Part shown: positions 12,118-24,826 of the stretch, piece after piece
Layout: every line of letters starts with the position of its first letter
Numbering within the stretch: the first letter of the stretch is position 1
Assembly (NCBI GenBank): GCA_024734495.1
Contig: JALMQS010000085.1
Span: 20,737,539-20,801,538 of the forward strand
Source: Forficula auricularia
Lineage: Eukaryota; Arthropoda; Insecta; Dermaptera; Forficulidae
Direction of reading: 5' to 3'
Length of the DNA stretch: 64,000 nucleotides
Notes under the pieces: model-generated
Told to the model about the DNA's origin: nothing
Databases searched by the model: none
What the model saw: the letters and a program-made list of their open reading frames with translations, nothing else
Program-made: the position numbers and the translations under genes

Positions 12118-13175
12118 TTTTGGTACATAGGCGGATGTCTTTCGTACAAAAATAGAATTACGTACGAAAAAATCCTACTACGTATTTTAAAAGTGTTGTA
12201 CGTGTTTTGAATGCAACTCAAAGTACTTTTTTGTATGTTTATTCAAAGAGGTCCTCCTACGTCTTTTGTTCATATCTGAACGTATTTTAGAGGTAACTTA
12301 AAAGATATACTTTGGGTGTCCCGAAAATGTTTTTCTTCGTTTTTTGAACTTAGAGTACAATACAACCTAAACTTTAAACCAGGGTTGCCAGCCTGGTAGT
12401 ACTTGCTGGTTTGGGAGAGATCGTAAATTTTCGTTCAATAATCTAATTATACAAAAACCACCCGGTTTAATCTGCAATCACAAACAAAAATTATTTCACA
12501 TAGTATTGATTTTTCTTTAGCAAAATTTTTTAATTGTGTATTTGATTTTTTCGCAGAACACTTGAAGTGGCTTCACGGAGCACGGTTTGAGAATAATGGC
12601 TATATATAATGTAATAAGTCCCATAAATGAATATGCGCGAATCGACTATCAATAATTTTTTCCACTCTTTAAAGTCAAAAAATGAGTATTAATTAAAAAA
12701 TAATTAGTAAATGCCCATGAAAAGAGATAGTGGAAATTAATTAATTAGCCCTCCTGAATCATATTCATAAAGTTAAAATAATTTATTTAGAATAGGACCT
12801 CTAATACTTAATGACCAACGTCTGTATTTTGCTCTGGTGTTAAAAATGAGAAATTTTGATTTAAGATGGATTTTTTGAAAATTATATTATTTAGAAAATT
12901 GTATTTGAAAATAATTGTATTATATTCTGAATCGGAAATTTAGAAAATAATTTTAACTGGATTAATAGCTTAATAATTTAATAAATGCGTTTTAAAAAAT
13001 ATATATATCTATATATATATATATCTATATATAACCTTGGTGCGTACGTATTCGATAGCACCACGCCTAAACAACTGAACGTATCGAAGCCATAGTCGAC
13101 TGCCAGCAGTTACTGCAGATCACGACGGTGGGCAGATGCAGTGAAATAACACCTTTAGGATTCGATTAGGTTTAT
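12118..13175. other. No recognisable gene
   Basis: AT-rich sequence with scattered ACGTACG/TACGTATT words near 12120-12300 and a TATATATC-type microsatellite at about 12998-13035. No frame or terminal repeats are convincing. Confidence 0.4.
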
Positions 13176-13183
13176 ATGAGGCC

Positions 13184-13572
13184 TAGGGCTTCGCACGAGA
13201 CGAGATTTGAGAAAATATCGTCTCAGTTTTGTGAATTGTTAAAAAAGACAGTATCGTCTCGGTGTCGGTCTCGTCTAGTCAGGGCTAGTCTCGTTTGGTC
13301 TCTTTTGGTCCCGCCAAGTATCGTTACATTCTTATTTTTTTATAGTATAGTAGAAATATAAAAAAATTAAATAACGGAAATTAAATTTCTCCATTACGAA
13401 GAAATATTTCACACGATATTTATTATTGAACTAATTAAAAAATAAGGTAAAACGATATTTATTTAAATTATATTAGGTATTTTAATTTATTCAATACAAT
13501 ATTCTATTTAACCACACAAAAATGGTTTCGAGACCACTAGACTCTCGCGGTATCGTCTCGTGCGAAGCCCTA
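13184..13572. mobile_element. TIR element (389 bp), imperfect 8-bp TSD
   Basis: Ends TAGGGCTTCGCACGAGACGA and its complement form near-perfect inverted repeats. Flanks ATGAGGCC and GTAAGGCC agree at 6 of 8 positions, which suggests a hAT-like 8-bp duplication. A partial second copy lies at 32085-32232. There is no coding sequence. Confidence 0.7.
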
Positions 13573-13630
13573 GTAAGGCCTTTCCGGGGCTCGGTTCACC
13601 ACAGGTATCCCTGACTTAGTACACCCCAGG

Positions 13631-13792
13631 CAGTGGCGTAGCATATCCTAAACCGGCCCTGTATAAAAATTTGTCGGGGGGGCCCTTCTACCCGATTGTG
13701 GCGAATATTTGCTTACAAACGTCGGAGCCCCCCTGCTAGCCCAGGGGTCCCGCATCACTGATGTTGCCGATACGGCGGTAGCTACGCCCCGG
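13631..13792. mobile_element. MITE, 162 bp, perfect 8-bp TSD
   Basis: Ends CAGTGGCGTAGC and GCTACGCCCCGG are inverted repeats. The octamer ACCCCAGG is repeated exactly at 13623-13630 and 13793-13800. The interior is GC-rich compared with its surroundings. Superfamily is not certain; both hAT and P produce 8-bp duplications. Confidence 0.8.
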
Positions 13793-13800
13793 ACCCCAGG

Positions 13801-15060
13801 CACTCCGGATCGGGACCTGAGTACTCATCCGCGTTACATCTTGGTCGGGGGAATGCCTGGTTTGGGCCTAATCGGGTGCACATAAATTTTTCTACTCGGG
13901 TATTGATGGAGGGTGACCAGCGGAAAATACTTTAATTTCCAAGTTTTTTCCCGGTGTTTTTCTCATTTCTCATTTTCTCATATTCTCATTTAAGGTATTT
14001 GTTCAATCTTAATTAAAAATTTGATATTCGAAGCGTACGGCGGGCGTTTAAATCACAGTATGGACATTTCAACAAAATAAATAAAGGAATATAAAATGCA
14101 GTGTACATATTTGCGATGGTATAATTATATATATCAGGGGCGGGCGGTGAGTTTTTCGGCCAGAGAATGATGTCCAAAAAAGACCCTTCATTTTTGAAAA
14201 TTTTTTTTTTTTATTCGCAAAATTCATCGATAACCGCTTAATATAATTTTTCAAATTTCACATTAGATTTTTTCATTTGATATTAAAGACAGAGCGGACA
14301 GTCTATCTTCACTTTGACTACTTCCAGGGGCAAGTAAAAATAATCCACCTTTCTATCTTAGAGGCTCTGTCTGAGTACTTTCAATAAATATTTTTTTGGT
14401 TGCTATAAAATAATTAGTTTGGATGTAAAAAATTACGATACCTATGGTTTGCGTGTACGGCTTGCACTTAGCCTCTTTGTTTTTATTAATATTTTGTCTA
14501 CCTAATTATAAAATTGTTTTTGACGTTCTCATAATAAAATGTATTAAAAAAAAATTGATACGTTTATTTTATTTTTTTTAATTTTCGAGCATCCAGTTTT
14601 TTTGATGTTGAGTGTACAAATAGATGACGTGCGCTAGTCGTACCCTTAACTGATATGCCAATTCAGTTGTATAAATACCAGGGGCTCCCAGGATCGAGGT
14701 GTGGCTATGAAAACCATCTTTTGGTTCATCATCCACAATTAATTATTTTATTCAATTTATAGATTTTAAATGAAAGTTAGATCTCGAGTGCCTATATGTA
14801 AACTAATTTACTTTCAACTTCATAAAATCAAAGTATTTTCCATAAGATAGCGAAAATGATTCAAATATGAAACTTTTTTCTTTTTTTTTTTTTTGAAAAT
14901 TCTATTCATATTCTAACGTTAAAAAGTTCCATAAATTTTAAAAGCTAATCGAAATAAAGCTAAATAAGATTCTTATATGACACGGTATGAAGATACTCTT
15001 GGCGTTCTGAGATTTTAGGGATCCACAGCAACCATGGACAGCATGCCACTGATATATATA
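13801..15060. other. No recognisable gene
   Basis: Mixed AT-rich sequence. A GGGGCGGGCGGTG word at about 14136 could be a degraded transposon end, but no partner end was found. Confidence 0.35.
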
Positions 15061-15064
15061 TTGT

Positions 15065-15440
15065 CATCTCATTTTTAGCATCTTATTTAATTTGATCAAA
15101 CTCCATAATTCTAATAAGGTGGTCAATTTTTCACTCAAGGACCGAATTTTAATCAACTTGAATCTTTGGATAAATATGTATTGCCAGTGGCGGTTTCTCA
15201 AACAGGTTAGTACTAGTTTCAAAAATTTTCAAAGGTTGAAAAACATGAATAAATAAATAAATATTTATTTATATATTTATTCATGTTTTTCAATTTTTCA
15301 AAATGGGACACTGGGAATAAACTGAGAATACATAATTGAATACAAAATTTATTAAAATTCGGCCCTTGAGTGAAAAATCGACCACATATTTAGAATTGAT
15401 GGAGTTTGATCAAATTATATAAGAGTCTAAAAAACAAACG
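15065..15440. repeat. Inverted-repeat element, about 95-bp arms
   Basis: TTTGATCAAACTCCAT with following GGTCAATTTTTCACTCAAGG on the left is mirrored by the complement near 15358-15415. A smaller palindrome of ATAAATAAATATTTAT type sits inside near 15245-15290. No transposase is present. Confidence 0.6.
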
Positions 15441-16080
15441 AACGCGAGTTCTTAGAAATAAATAAAATATAAAAAATAAATCATAAATCTACCTTCAAAA
15501 GGTAATAGCTATAATTTTAGTTTTGGGGAAGAATAAAGATCAACCATTTAATGTGAACACATTTCAAAACATAATCATTTTTACTTATTGGATTTTGTTT
15601 TCTAAGTTCAAGAATTATTTTATTGGTGGAGATAAAATATTCTCATAGTCTATCTATATATATAAAAAAATTTAATAATTCATTTTGTTTTTGTTATTAT
15701 TATTATTTATTATTGTTATATTTTTCCAAGGTAAACCTTGTTTCTATAATTTGTGGGATGGATTTGATGGATCCAGCTTTGGTTGAAAATTGAGGGTTGA
15801 GAAAGGACAAAATTGCATGTGAAGGTCAAAGAGAATGATTGTGTGGTAAACAAATGCTAGGTGCCGTGGCGAAAACTGAAAAATTATCATAATTGGAGGT
15901 GAATCATAATGCCAACGGATTGCTTTTATTGGTGTGCATGATGGGTTTCGTCTTAAGGAAATTTTCGAGCGAGTCTTGTACTGACTGACCAAGGCATTTT
16001 AATCGGTCAATACAATCCCAGAACAAATAAGGGGCGCCATATGAAATTAGCAAGAGGGGGTCAAAAAAGAGCACTTCTTA

Positions 16081-17480
<1,400 letters not shown>

Positions 17481-17696
17481 GAAAGAACCCCTCTTCTACT
17501 AAACTGTGAGCACATTAGCATTTAGTCATATCTCTCGTTTTAAATATGGAGACTCTTCTAGGACAAATAGTTTTCTAGTATTTTTTTTTTGAAAATTTTA
17601 GATATTAAATTATTTTTGAATTCCCCCGTATTAATTTAACACCAAAGCTTGGCCAATCAGAGAGATCACGCCGGCGTCGTTGTCGCACAAGAGGAA

Positions 17697-18000
17697 TATA
17701 ATAATAATATTTATTTTGAATAGACTGTCAATACAAATACACTATACAAAACGTTTTTAGAATCACATAATTGGGATTCTCATGCATTAAAAATACATCA
17801 ATGAACAAACATAATCAAAAGCACACAAATATACAAATATATCTTAAGCTTATAAATGATAAATTACGCCAAAAATTCTTCCATTGTATAAAGATTCAAA
17901 GTTAAAAAATTAACATTTCATTTTTTCTTCTCAATAGCTAGAGCTTTGGCAAACTTATATTCTCCAAAGGTACATTATTATAAAAATATATAGATACAAA
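17697..18000 (-). mobile_element. LINE 3' end, truncated copy
   Basis: This segment is a diverged direct copy of the 3' part of the LINE just to its right (18100-18250), with matching CCAAAGGTACATTATTATAA and CACAAATATACAAATATATC blocks. On the minus strand it ends in an AAATAT(TAT)n tail at about 17697. The two LINE ends lie head to tail. Confidence 0.6.
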
Positions 18001-18129
18001 ACATCCATAGAAATAAAATTGTGATCATGCATCAGTTACATCCATCAATCACCAAACAGTAAATAAAAAACATTAAAAAGAAAGAACACACAAATACAAA
18101 AATATATCTTTGCTCACAAATTATAAATT

Positions 18130-18752
18130 ATGCCTACAACTCGTCGAATCTATAGAGATTTAAAGTTATCAAGTAGCATTTTAGTTTTCTCTTCAAAAGA
18201 ACGAGCGTTGGCAAACTCTTAATTTCCAAAGGTACTTTATTATAAATTTTTATAACGTTATTAACTAGACTTTTTAATGTCATAAACAACTGGGATTTAT
18301 CCTTACATCATTCTTGCATCTAGTATTATATTCGTGTCTAAAAATATTTTTATGAAAAAGTTCTGGGTGTTTTTTTAAAAATAAAATACTTTCCATAACG
18401 CAGAGGTATAGTTAAAATGGTCTATCTTGGAGATACTTTTGCAGTGGGTTCTCGGTCCCGCCCCTACAATAGCTCTAACACACATTTTTTGAGCAGTAAA
18501 CAATCTAGCAACATGTGAAGACCCTCCCCAAATTACTATACCATATCTCAAACTGGATTCAACATAGGCATAATAAATATTTAAAAGTACCCTCAGAGGA
18601 GCCGTATGTCGAAGAGTGCGCATCAGAAAACCATATTTATTGACCCTTTGTATAATCATATTGATGTGATTACTCCAGCTCAGATGTCTGTCAATATTTA
18701 GTCCCAAGAACTTCGCCTCGTCTATAATTCTGATTGCTCCGAAATCATTCAA
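18130..18752 (-). pseudogene. Jockey-like LINE, C-terminal RT region, 5'-truncated
   Basis: The frame from 18752 downward encodes the thumb and C-terminal region of a non-LTR reverse transcriptase. Landmarks are KFLGLNIDRHLSWSNHI, YYAYVESSLRYGIVIWGGSS and AQKMCVRAIVG, typical of jockey-clade elements. After a frameshift near 18390 the protein continues with HPELFHKNIFRHEYNTRCKN, then further on IYNKVPLEIKSLPTL and FDEL before a stop. The catalytic RT core is missing at the truncated 5' side, where a TAGATAGATAGATA repeat starts at about 18760. Confidence 0.85.
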
Positions 18753-18760
18753 GCCTAAAG

Positions 18761-19160
18761 TATGTATAGATAGATAGATATTCCACTCATATACAGATGA
18801 ACATAATTATATAAAAAAGTACTTTTCGCCTCAGTAATGGACAAAAAAGATTGATTGATTAACCCTGACCAGCTCGAAAAACATGGCAACCAGCTGGCGA
18901 CGACATCGACAGCGTCAAGTCAAGCAGCACCTCCAGCCAACCCGAGCAGATGTGTCCTGACTACTGAGCAAACAATCAAATAATATTTGGGATGAGATCC
19001 ACGAATATAAGGTGAAACAGAATCGAACAACCGGGTTAACTTTACTAGAAAAGATCTACTAATCTGGAAGGCCCAGTCGTCAGCTAGTAGACCATGTTTG
19101 GATATTTGCCTATTATATTATTATATTTTGTCTTATTCAACCCTTTCTTTCACAAGAGGC
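18761..19160. other. No recognisable gene
   Basis: A (GATA)n remnant followed by moderately GC-rich sequence (18860-19000) without a supported frame. Confidence 0.4.
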
Positions 19161-19166
19161 CACTAA

Positions 19167-20114
19167 GGGACCGTCCATAAATTAGGTCACACAGTAGTGG
19201 GGGGGGGGGGGCATCTCAGGTTTGTGAAAAAAATGTGTTAGGGGAGCCCGGGGATCTTAAAAATTGTGATGTCACAAAAGTCAAATTAATCAATTATAGC
19301 AGTGATACTCAACCTGGGTTCCGCGGAACCCCAGGGTTCCACAATGGGGGTTTGGGGTTCCCCGCGCCTAGAGGTCAATAAAAGAAAAAATAGAAAACAA
19401 AAATAGTAGTTAGTAGTATCACCCCTTAAAAAATTTGTCATGTAAAGAAAAAATACAAAATTTAGAGTCTAAGTATTACCTTATAGTCAAATAAAACCAT
19501 TGATACTTAAGAATGCGACGAACATCACTATTATTGTCTCAGTGATATCATTTTTGTTGGTCTAAAGTTCCTTAACTTTCTTATATTACAACGATTACGT
19601 TACATTAGTAGCAAAATTAAAACATCATTTAAATTATGTTATTATTAAATTGAAAGTTTTTTTGCCGAGAGTAGCAGAATTTTTAAGGAATTTTGCTGGA
19701 ATTCCAGCAGAAGACACACTCTTTTATTGTCTCCTCCAATGTTTTATTATTATTTTCTTATTAATGACATTTGAAATAATATTGCTTTTCAAATAGATGA
19801 GAATATTATTTATGAGTATAGATACATTGAATATGTAAAAAAAACATGTCCGATCTGAAAGGAGCATATGGGTATCCCAATGACATTACCAAAAACATTT
19901 ATTAATAATATTATTTATGAAGAAATAAATATTAGTGATCTAGGGTTCCTCGCTCGACAAAAGGTTGAGAAGCACTGAATTATAGGAGTATATAGGTGAT
20001 AGTGTGTCGTCCACAATTCAGGGAGAGCTCAATGAAAATGTGACAGAATATGATACAGGAGGGAGCGGGTCTAAAAATCTTTAAATTCGTGTGACGTAAT
20101 TTATGGACGGCCCC
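19167..20114. mobile_element. PIF/Harbinger-like MITE with TAA target duplication
   Basis: Ends GGGACCGTCCATAAATTAGG and its complement are inverted repeats of more than 20 bp flanked by TAA on both sides (19164-19166, 20115-20117). A 3-bp TAA duplication and G-rich ends fit PIF/Harbinger. A 678-bp hAT element has inserted into it (19300-19977), so the original element was about 260 bp. No coding sequence is present. Confidence 0.7.
19300..19977. mobile_element. hAT MITE, 678 bp, perfect 8-bp TSD, nested
   Basis: Ends CAGTGATACTCAACC and GGTTGAGAAGCACTG are inverted repeats and the octamer AATTATAG flanks both sides exactly. It lies inside the Harbinger-like element. Internal sequence shares the GAGAGTAGCAGAATTTT and GAAGACACAC words with the hairpin at 38.96 kb. 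Confidence 0.85.
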
Positions 20115-20454
20115 TAACCAATGGCTCAAATTCCCCTTTTACTTCACATACCAGAAAAAAATACTTAAATTGACGAATTTCTTATTAATAAAAAATATGC
20201 CCTCTGAAAATTCTTGGGGCATATCCCATGTCACCCAGGCATACTCTCGTGTTTATAGTAATTAAAAATAGAAAAAGTTTTCAGATTTTTCGTTTTACTT
20301 TGCTATTATAATCGAGTACTCCCAACATCCCTTCGCGGTTAAATTGGAAAAATGCCGGTCCACTTCATTCCCCAATACGACGATTGTCTTGGAGTACACG
20401 AATTCCTCCGGTGCGGCGGTCAGATGCACCCTTTCGACCCTTTTAGGGAGCGTC

Positions 20455-20618
20455 GAGGGGTGAACCGCGATCTAATATCGTGTACACCTACTTCCACTTT
20501 CACTCTTATTTCCAAGTAGAAGACAATAGATGAAGGGGCATTATCTAATGAATTCCAAAATAATTCCACATAATTCCAAAACGGTGTACACCTAATTCCA
20601 ATCGCGGTTCACCCCTCC
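20455..20618. mobile_element. Small palindromic MITE (family G), 9-bp TSD
   Basis: Ends GAGGGGTGAACCGCGA and the complement bracket a partly palindromic 160-bp body with GTGTACACCTA in both arms. GGGAGCGTC occurs exactly on both sides (20446-20454 and 20619-20627). Four further copies lie at 20811, 24324, 49650 and 50094. Nine-base duplications point to a Mutator-like (MULE) origin. Confidence 0.8.
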
Positions 20619-20810
20619 GGGAGCGTCTTGAAATAAATCCAGTTCGTACTCCTAGCTAGGCTTTACTTTCACTTCTTTTCGAAATACCTAAATGGGGGAG
20701 TAATTATAAGAAGTATATTTTATTTATTTTTAATTTGACTATGAAAATAGATTCGTTTTTTGAAGGGTCAAAATTTTATTATGTTTTTGGCTATATATCA
20801 GCTATGTATT

Positions 20811-20972
20811 GGGTGAACCGCGACCAAATATCGTGTACACCTACTTCCACTTCCATTTTCATTTCCAAGTAGAAGACAATAGATGAAGGGACATTATCTA
20901 ATAAATTACAAAATAATTCCACATAATTCCGAAGACGTGCACACCTAATTCCAATCGCCGTTCACCCTTAGG
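20811..20972. mobile_element. Small palindromic MITE (family G), second copy
   Basis: Same length and same internal order as the copy at 20455. The ends are worn (GGGTGAACCGCGA, CGCCGTTCACCC) and the target duplication is only partly recognisable. Confidence 0.75.
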
Positions 20973-21612
20973 TATTGACAAAATGCATTGTTTTCGGGTG
21001 TGGAAAAGACATTCAAAGGCATTCATATATAGGTTATTTTCCAGGCTTTTCTCGTTTTTTCAATTTTTTTGAGAGCGAAGTACTGCTTGATGGTAGCTTC
21101 ATCACCATAAAAGAAGCTTAGTACTGATTGGCTCGTTCAAATATCCCTTAAGCGGATGGTGAGTTCGGTTGCCTTTTAAGTTCAACTATAAAATTCTATT
21201 CATTTAAATTATTTTTTTATTTGTTTTAATTTTATATTTTTTTTAAGTTATTTTATGTTTATGTTAAAAAATCTCAACGAATCATATACTATATACCTAC
21301 AAACTACATTTTTACAGAATTTTTCCGTAAGAATTCTTATTGAAGTGTTGACCACCACGTTCCATAATTGTAAATGTACAGTCGAACGTCTAAAAAACTA
21401 ACACTAAACTGTTGACTTTTGACTTATTTTTGAGTTAATAATGTATTATATAAAGTTTATTTGTTTTTAATTTCACATAAATATTCTATAATCAATATCA
21501 TGAATTGATATAGGATACCATTTTTTTTGGCCTCGGGAACCTAGATGCCCATTTAGCCAAGGATACCATATAATGTGAAGTATTGTGGTCCAGGGTCCAA
21601 AAATTGGTCCAT

Positions 21613-22247
21613 GTGCACTAAGGTGGTCATTATTTTGAGTATTTCGAATTTTTACACTGCCAGAGGCTCATATAGTTCGAAAGAAAAAATATCTCCCAAG
21701 TTTCAAGTCTCTATCTCAATTTTAACCTGTGCCCCACATCGATGTAAGTTTCCCATCTAAATAACATAGGGTTTTTGGCATTGAACGATCAATTTTTTAT
21801 TCCCGCCAAAGTAATAGTTCAAAAAATATGAAACTCTGTAGACTTTATCCTTACAATAGTAGCTATTCCTCAGAATTTTTACAGATTTTTACCTATTATA
21901 ATTTTGGAGTTACAGCTAGATAAAATACTGCTATATCTTATCTATTACTTAGTGTTAGAAGTTATAGAATCCAAAATTATAAAAATCTGTAAAAATGCTG
22001 TGGGGTAGCTACTATTATAAGTATAAAGTCTACAGTTTCAAATTTTTTGAACCATTACTTTGGCGGGAATACAAAAATTGACCGTTCAATGCCAAAAACC
22101 CATGTTATTTAGATGGGAAAACTTGTATCACAGATTAACATTGAGATAAAGACTTGAGACTTGGGGATATTTTTTTATTTATTTCGAACCATATGAGCCT
22201 CTATAAGCGTAAATATTCGAAAATATCCAAAATAAGGACCACCCTAG
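21613..22247. repeat. Foldback element with CACTA-type ends, about 290-bp arms
   Basis: Left arm begins CACTAAGGTGGTC and right arm ends GACCACCCTAGTG, so the termini are CACTA...TAGTG as in EnSpm/CACTA elements. The arms mirror each other over nearly the full length around a centre near 21930. A homologous site without the insertion is visible at about 29075-29090. Confidence 0.65.
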
Positions 22248-22356
22248 TGCGCACGTATGTATATCCCCCCCACCCTGAGTTTCGCAACCTCAAGTTTCAG
22301 AGCTACGAAATTTGAAACTTAAGCTCGATATAACCTAGAAAGAGTACAGCAAGCTT

Positions 22357-23198
22357 TAATATCTCAGAACGGAGACGACGGCCCATATTATCCAGGGCTG
22401 TGGGCGAACTCACGACGGAAGGATCAAGCGTCATGACGCCGTCGTCCGATGTCTGGCAGACGATGTGAAAAAAGATCCCCTAGGGTGGAGCTGGAATATT
22501 TATATTCCAGCACTGCCGGGGCACGTAAGCCGGACCTCGTGATGGCTGGACCGGAAAATCGGGTCACGGTCATCGATGTGCAGGTGGTTTCCGCACTCGC
22601 CGGGCTGGATGTTGCCAACACGAACAAAATTAATTATTACAGTGGTAACTCCAGCCTGATCAGAAACATCGCGGAAAGGTTCGAGGTCGCGGCCAGTCAT
22701 GTCACCGTTTTGGCCGCGACAATTTCGTGGAAGGGGTCTGGTGTCCCCGGTCCTATAGGGACCTGCGCGCCCTGGGTGTCTGCAAAAATACTCTTAATAA
22801 AATGACGCTCAGGGCGATGATAGGCTCCATTTTTAATTTCTCCACTTTCATGAGGCGGACCTTTAGGACGGGGCCCGGCCAAAATTAAATAATGAACTAA
22901 AAGACTCTCTATGAGCTGTTGCGGGGTGTGTTGAATGCCCCCAATTATCTGGCCTCGTTCCTAAAGAGATGTGTACATAATTTTAAATTTTTAACAAACT
23001 TGTAAATAATTTTAATTTTAACTTTTCATATGTACATATTAAAATATTTGTTTAAGACCGCCCATTTAACTTTAGTGGATGTAAGCCACAACATCTGGCA
23101 TAATTTTTGACGGCTGGCGTTTTTTGTATATAAAATGTAATCCTTTTCTTTTTCTTGTAAAGGGCTGCCCCCCTCTGCGTGGCGCAATAGACACAGTC
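22357..23198 (+). mobile_element. R2-like retrotransposon 3' fragment inside HINE-like element
   Basis: The boundaries come from comparison with the uninterrupted site at about 47279-47300, where CAAGCTTTT runs straight into TTGAAATCGG. The insert contains the endonuclease coding end and a 3' UTR finishing near GGCGCAATAG. A copy with an internal deletion sits in the other A2 element at 29200-29430. Confidence 0.7.
22372..22888 (+). pseudogene. R2-type endonuclease C-terminal domain, two frameshifts
   Basis: The first frame encodes ETTAHIIQGCGRTHDGRIKR, the C-terminal half of the R2 CCHC/His motif (H-I-x-Q-x-C-x-R-T-H-D-x-R-x-x-R-H). After a shift near 22480 comes ARKPDLVM, then VTVIDVQVV: the K-P-D...D signature of the restriction-like endonuclease. 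Then AATISWKG, and after a second shift VWCPRSYRDLRALGV up to TAA at 22886-22888. Order and spacing match R2-clade retrotransposons, which normally insert in 28S rDNA. No rDNA flanks it here. All reverse transcriptase sequence is missing. Confidence 0.85.
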
Positions 23199-23963
23199 AA
23201 TTGAAATCGAAATCCCTGAAGTTGACATTTACATGAAATATTTTTCGATTTTTGTGATTTTCTCAAAAACAGCTCTAACGATTTTTTTTTAATTGGTGTC
23301 ATAAGTTATTAGTCGTGGACAAATCTTAATCCTTTTGAACTATAGGAAGAGGGTGTAAATTAGGAGTGTCGCAAAATAAATATTTTAATCGTTCATATCT
23401 CGTCTACGGTAAGTCGCAGAGCTTTGGTATTTGAAACTTAAGCTATGTAGAAGTACCTCAAGATTTTGGCTAAAATCGAAGAGCCGGAAGTACAAGTTTA
23501 CTTGAAGATTTTCGGTACTTTGTAATTTCGTCTTTTTTCCGGTTTTCTCAAAACGGCTTGGGAGAAACACAAATTGAAGTAATTTGAATGAAGAAAATTG
23601 GTATGATGATTTCAAATAAGGCAGAAACCAATGTGAAAGTCGTGTGGTGCCGACACCAGTTGATTTTATAAATATTTGTTAAGTAGGTATGTTTTTAGAT
23701 TATATAAGAACTAAATATTCCAAAATAAACTAAAATTTTGATAAATTAAAGTAAGCCTCTATTCTGCTTTGAAAATTTAAGATTCGATACCCCCGCCCCG
23801 CATTCCCTCTATAATCAATAATTATTCCCCATTTACCCATTTTGAAAGGAGTGGGGGTAGAGCCTATGTAGGAGGTAAGAGAATGGACTTGATTTATGAC
23901 AGTCAAGGCGCTTCCGAAAATGGTCACAAGGGTTGACGGTCAAGTGGTGGGAATTCGAGATCA

Positions 23964-24060
23964 GCCGATGACTTCAAGGAACTGGAACTCTATCCCGGCC
24001 TCTTATAACCTTCAAACCTTCAAGACTTCAAAGGTGCACATACACCTATGTCATCAGCCT
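23964..24060 (+). pseudogene. LINE C-terminal fragment
   Basis: The plus strand encodes PMTSRNWNSIPASYNLQTFK, a degraded version of the C-terminus found at 37579-38121 (PMTSRDWNSFP...YNLQLFK). Only about 30 codons remain. Confidence 0.65.
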
Positions 24061-24323
24061 TTCGTTTGATCACTTTCTCCTTCTATTCGGTAATACAAGG
24101 GGATTTCGAGATCCACAAGGGCAGATCTTCCTGGTGTGTTACTTCTTGCATTCGATGGCATTCAAAAAATAAAAAAATAAAAAAAGATTGAATTTGAATT
24201 CGTTCATGAATTAGCTCCCCACATAACGATCTAATTTTTTCTCAAATTAAGCATTTTCATCTGAAAGATCTAAGTTGTAATTGGCTCTTCGTTTAATAAT
24301 ATTAATAACATTTAGGGTAAGCC

Positions 24324-24481
24324 GAGGAGTGAACCGCGATTGGAATTAGGTGTACACCGTCTTTGGAATTATGTGGAATTATTTTGGAATTCATTAGATA
24401 ATCTATTGTTATGTATTGTCTTCTACTTGGAAATGAAAGTGGAAGTAGGCGTACACGATATTAGGTCGCGGTTCACCCCTC
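24324..24481. mobile_element. Small palindromic MITE (family G), third copy
   Basis: Opposite orientation to the copies at 20.5 and 20.8 kb. Ends GAGGAGTGAACCGCGA and GCGGTTCACCCCTC are intact. Confidence 0.75.
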
Positions 24482-24607
24482 GGGGCAAGAGGTGTTGGTT
24501 TATGGTGAAACATATTAAACACAGGAGTTTTTTAACGGGTTATAGTGGTGTTTCACAAAGGAGAAAAAAAATTTCTTTAACTATATTTTTGGAGATTTTT
24601 TATTTTT

Positions 24608-24646
24608 CTCTATACATATTTCGGGTTACGAGCCCATCATCAGGAG
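24608..24646 (-). ncRNA. Hammerhead-like ribozyme motif
   Basis: Minus strand: stem I CUC/GAG, core CUGAUGA, one extra U, stem II GGG/CCC, GAAA, short stem III AU/AU, then the triplet AUA (an allowed NUH). The extra nucleotide after the core is shared by every copy in this window. Cleavage activity is inference. Confidence 0.5.
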
Positions 24647-24673
24647 GTTAACAAAAGACTGACTTTTGTTAAC

Positions 24674-24712
24674 CTCCTGATGATGGGCTCGTAACCCGAA
24701 ATATGTATAGAG
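24674..24712 (+). ncRNA. Hammerhead-like ribozyme motif, opposite arm
   Basis: Identical to the minus-strand motif at 24608-24646, from stem I CTC (24674-24676) through CTGATGA (24677-24683) to GAG at 24710-24712. Confidence 0.5.
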
Positions 24713-24826
24713 AAAAATAAAAAACTCCAAAAATATAGTTAAAGAAATTTTTAATTTTTATTTCTCCTTTGTGAAACACCACTATAACTCGTTAAAAAAC
24801 TCCTGTAATAATATTAAGTCTTATAG

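Larger units (their letters stand above)
21466..23665 (+). mobile_element. HINE-like family A2, composite copy
   Basis: The 5' end carries a TTTCACATAAATATTC-like start and AATGTGAAGTATTGTGG. The 3' end carries AATGTGAAAGTCGTGTGG followed by a short hairpin (GTGTGG/CCACAC type, here with one change) and CAGTTGATTTTA. The two ends are subterminal inverted repeats. Two insertions have enlarged it: an inverted-repeat element (21613-22247) and an R2-like fragment (22357-23198). Confidence 0.6.
24521..24806. repeat. Perfect-looking long hairpin with hammerhead-like motif in both arms
   Basis: Two arms of about 137-140 bp (24521-24658 and 24664-24806) are almost exact reverse complements. They meet at a tiny loop after AGGAGGTTAACAAAAG. 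Each arm contains CTGATGATGGGCTCG...CCCGAAATATG. The flanking TTGGTTTATGGTGAAACAT context recurs at 28494, which suggests one family. Confidence 0.85.

Noticed and set aside
24340..24651. 103-codon open frame on the plus strand
   Set aside because: It runs from one MITE into the hammerhead-type hairpin, so it is accidental.
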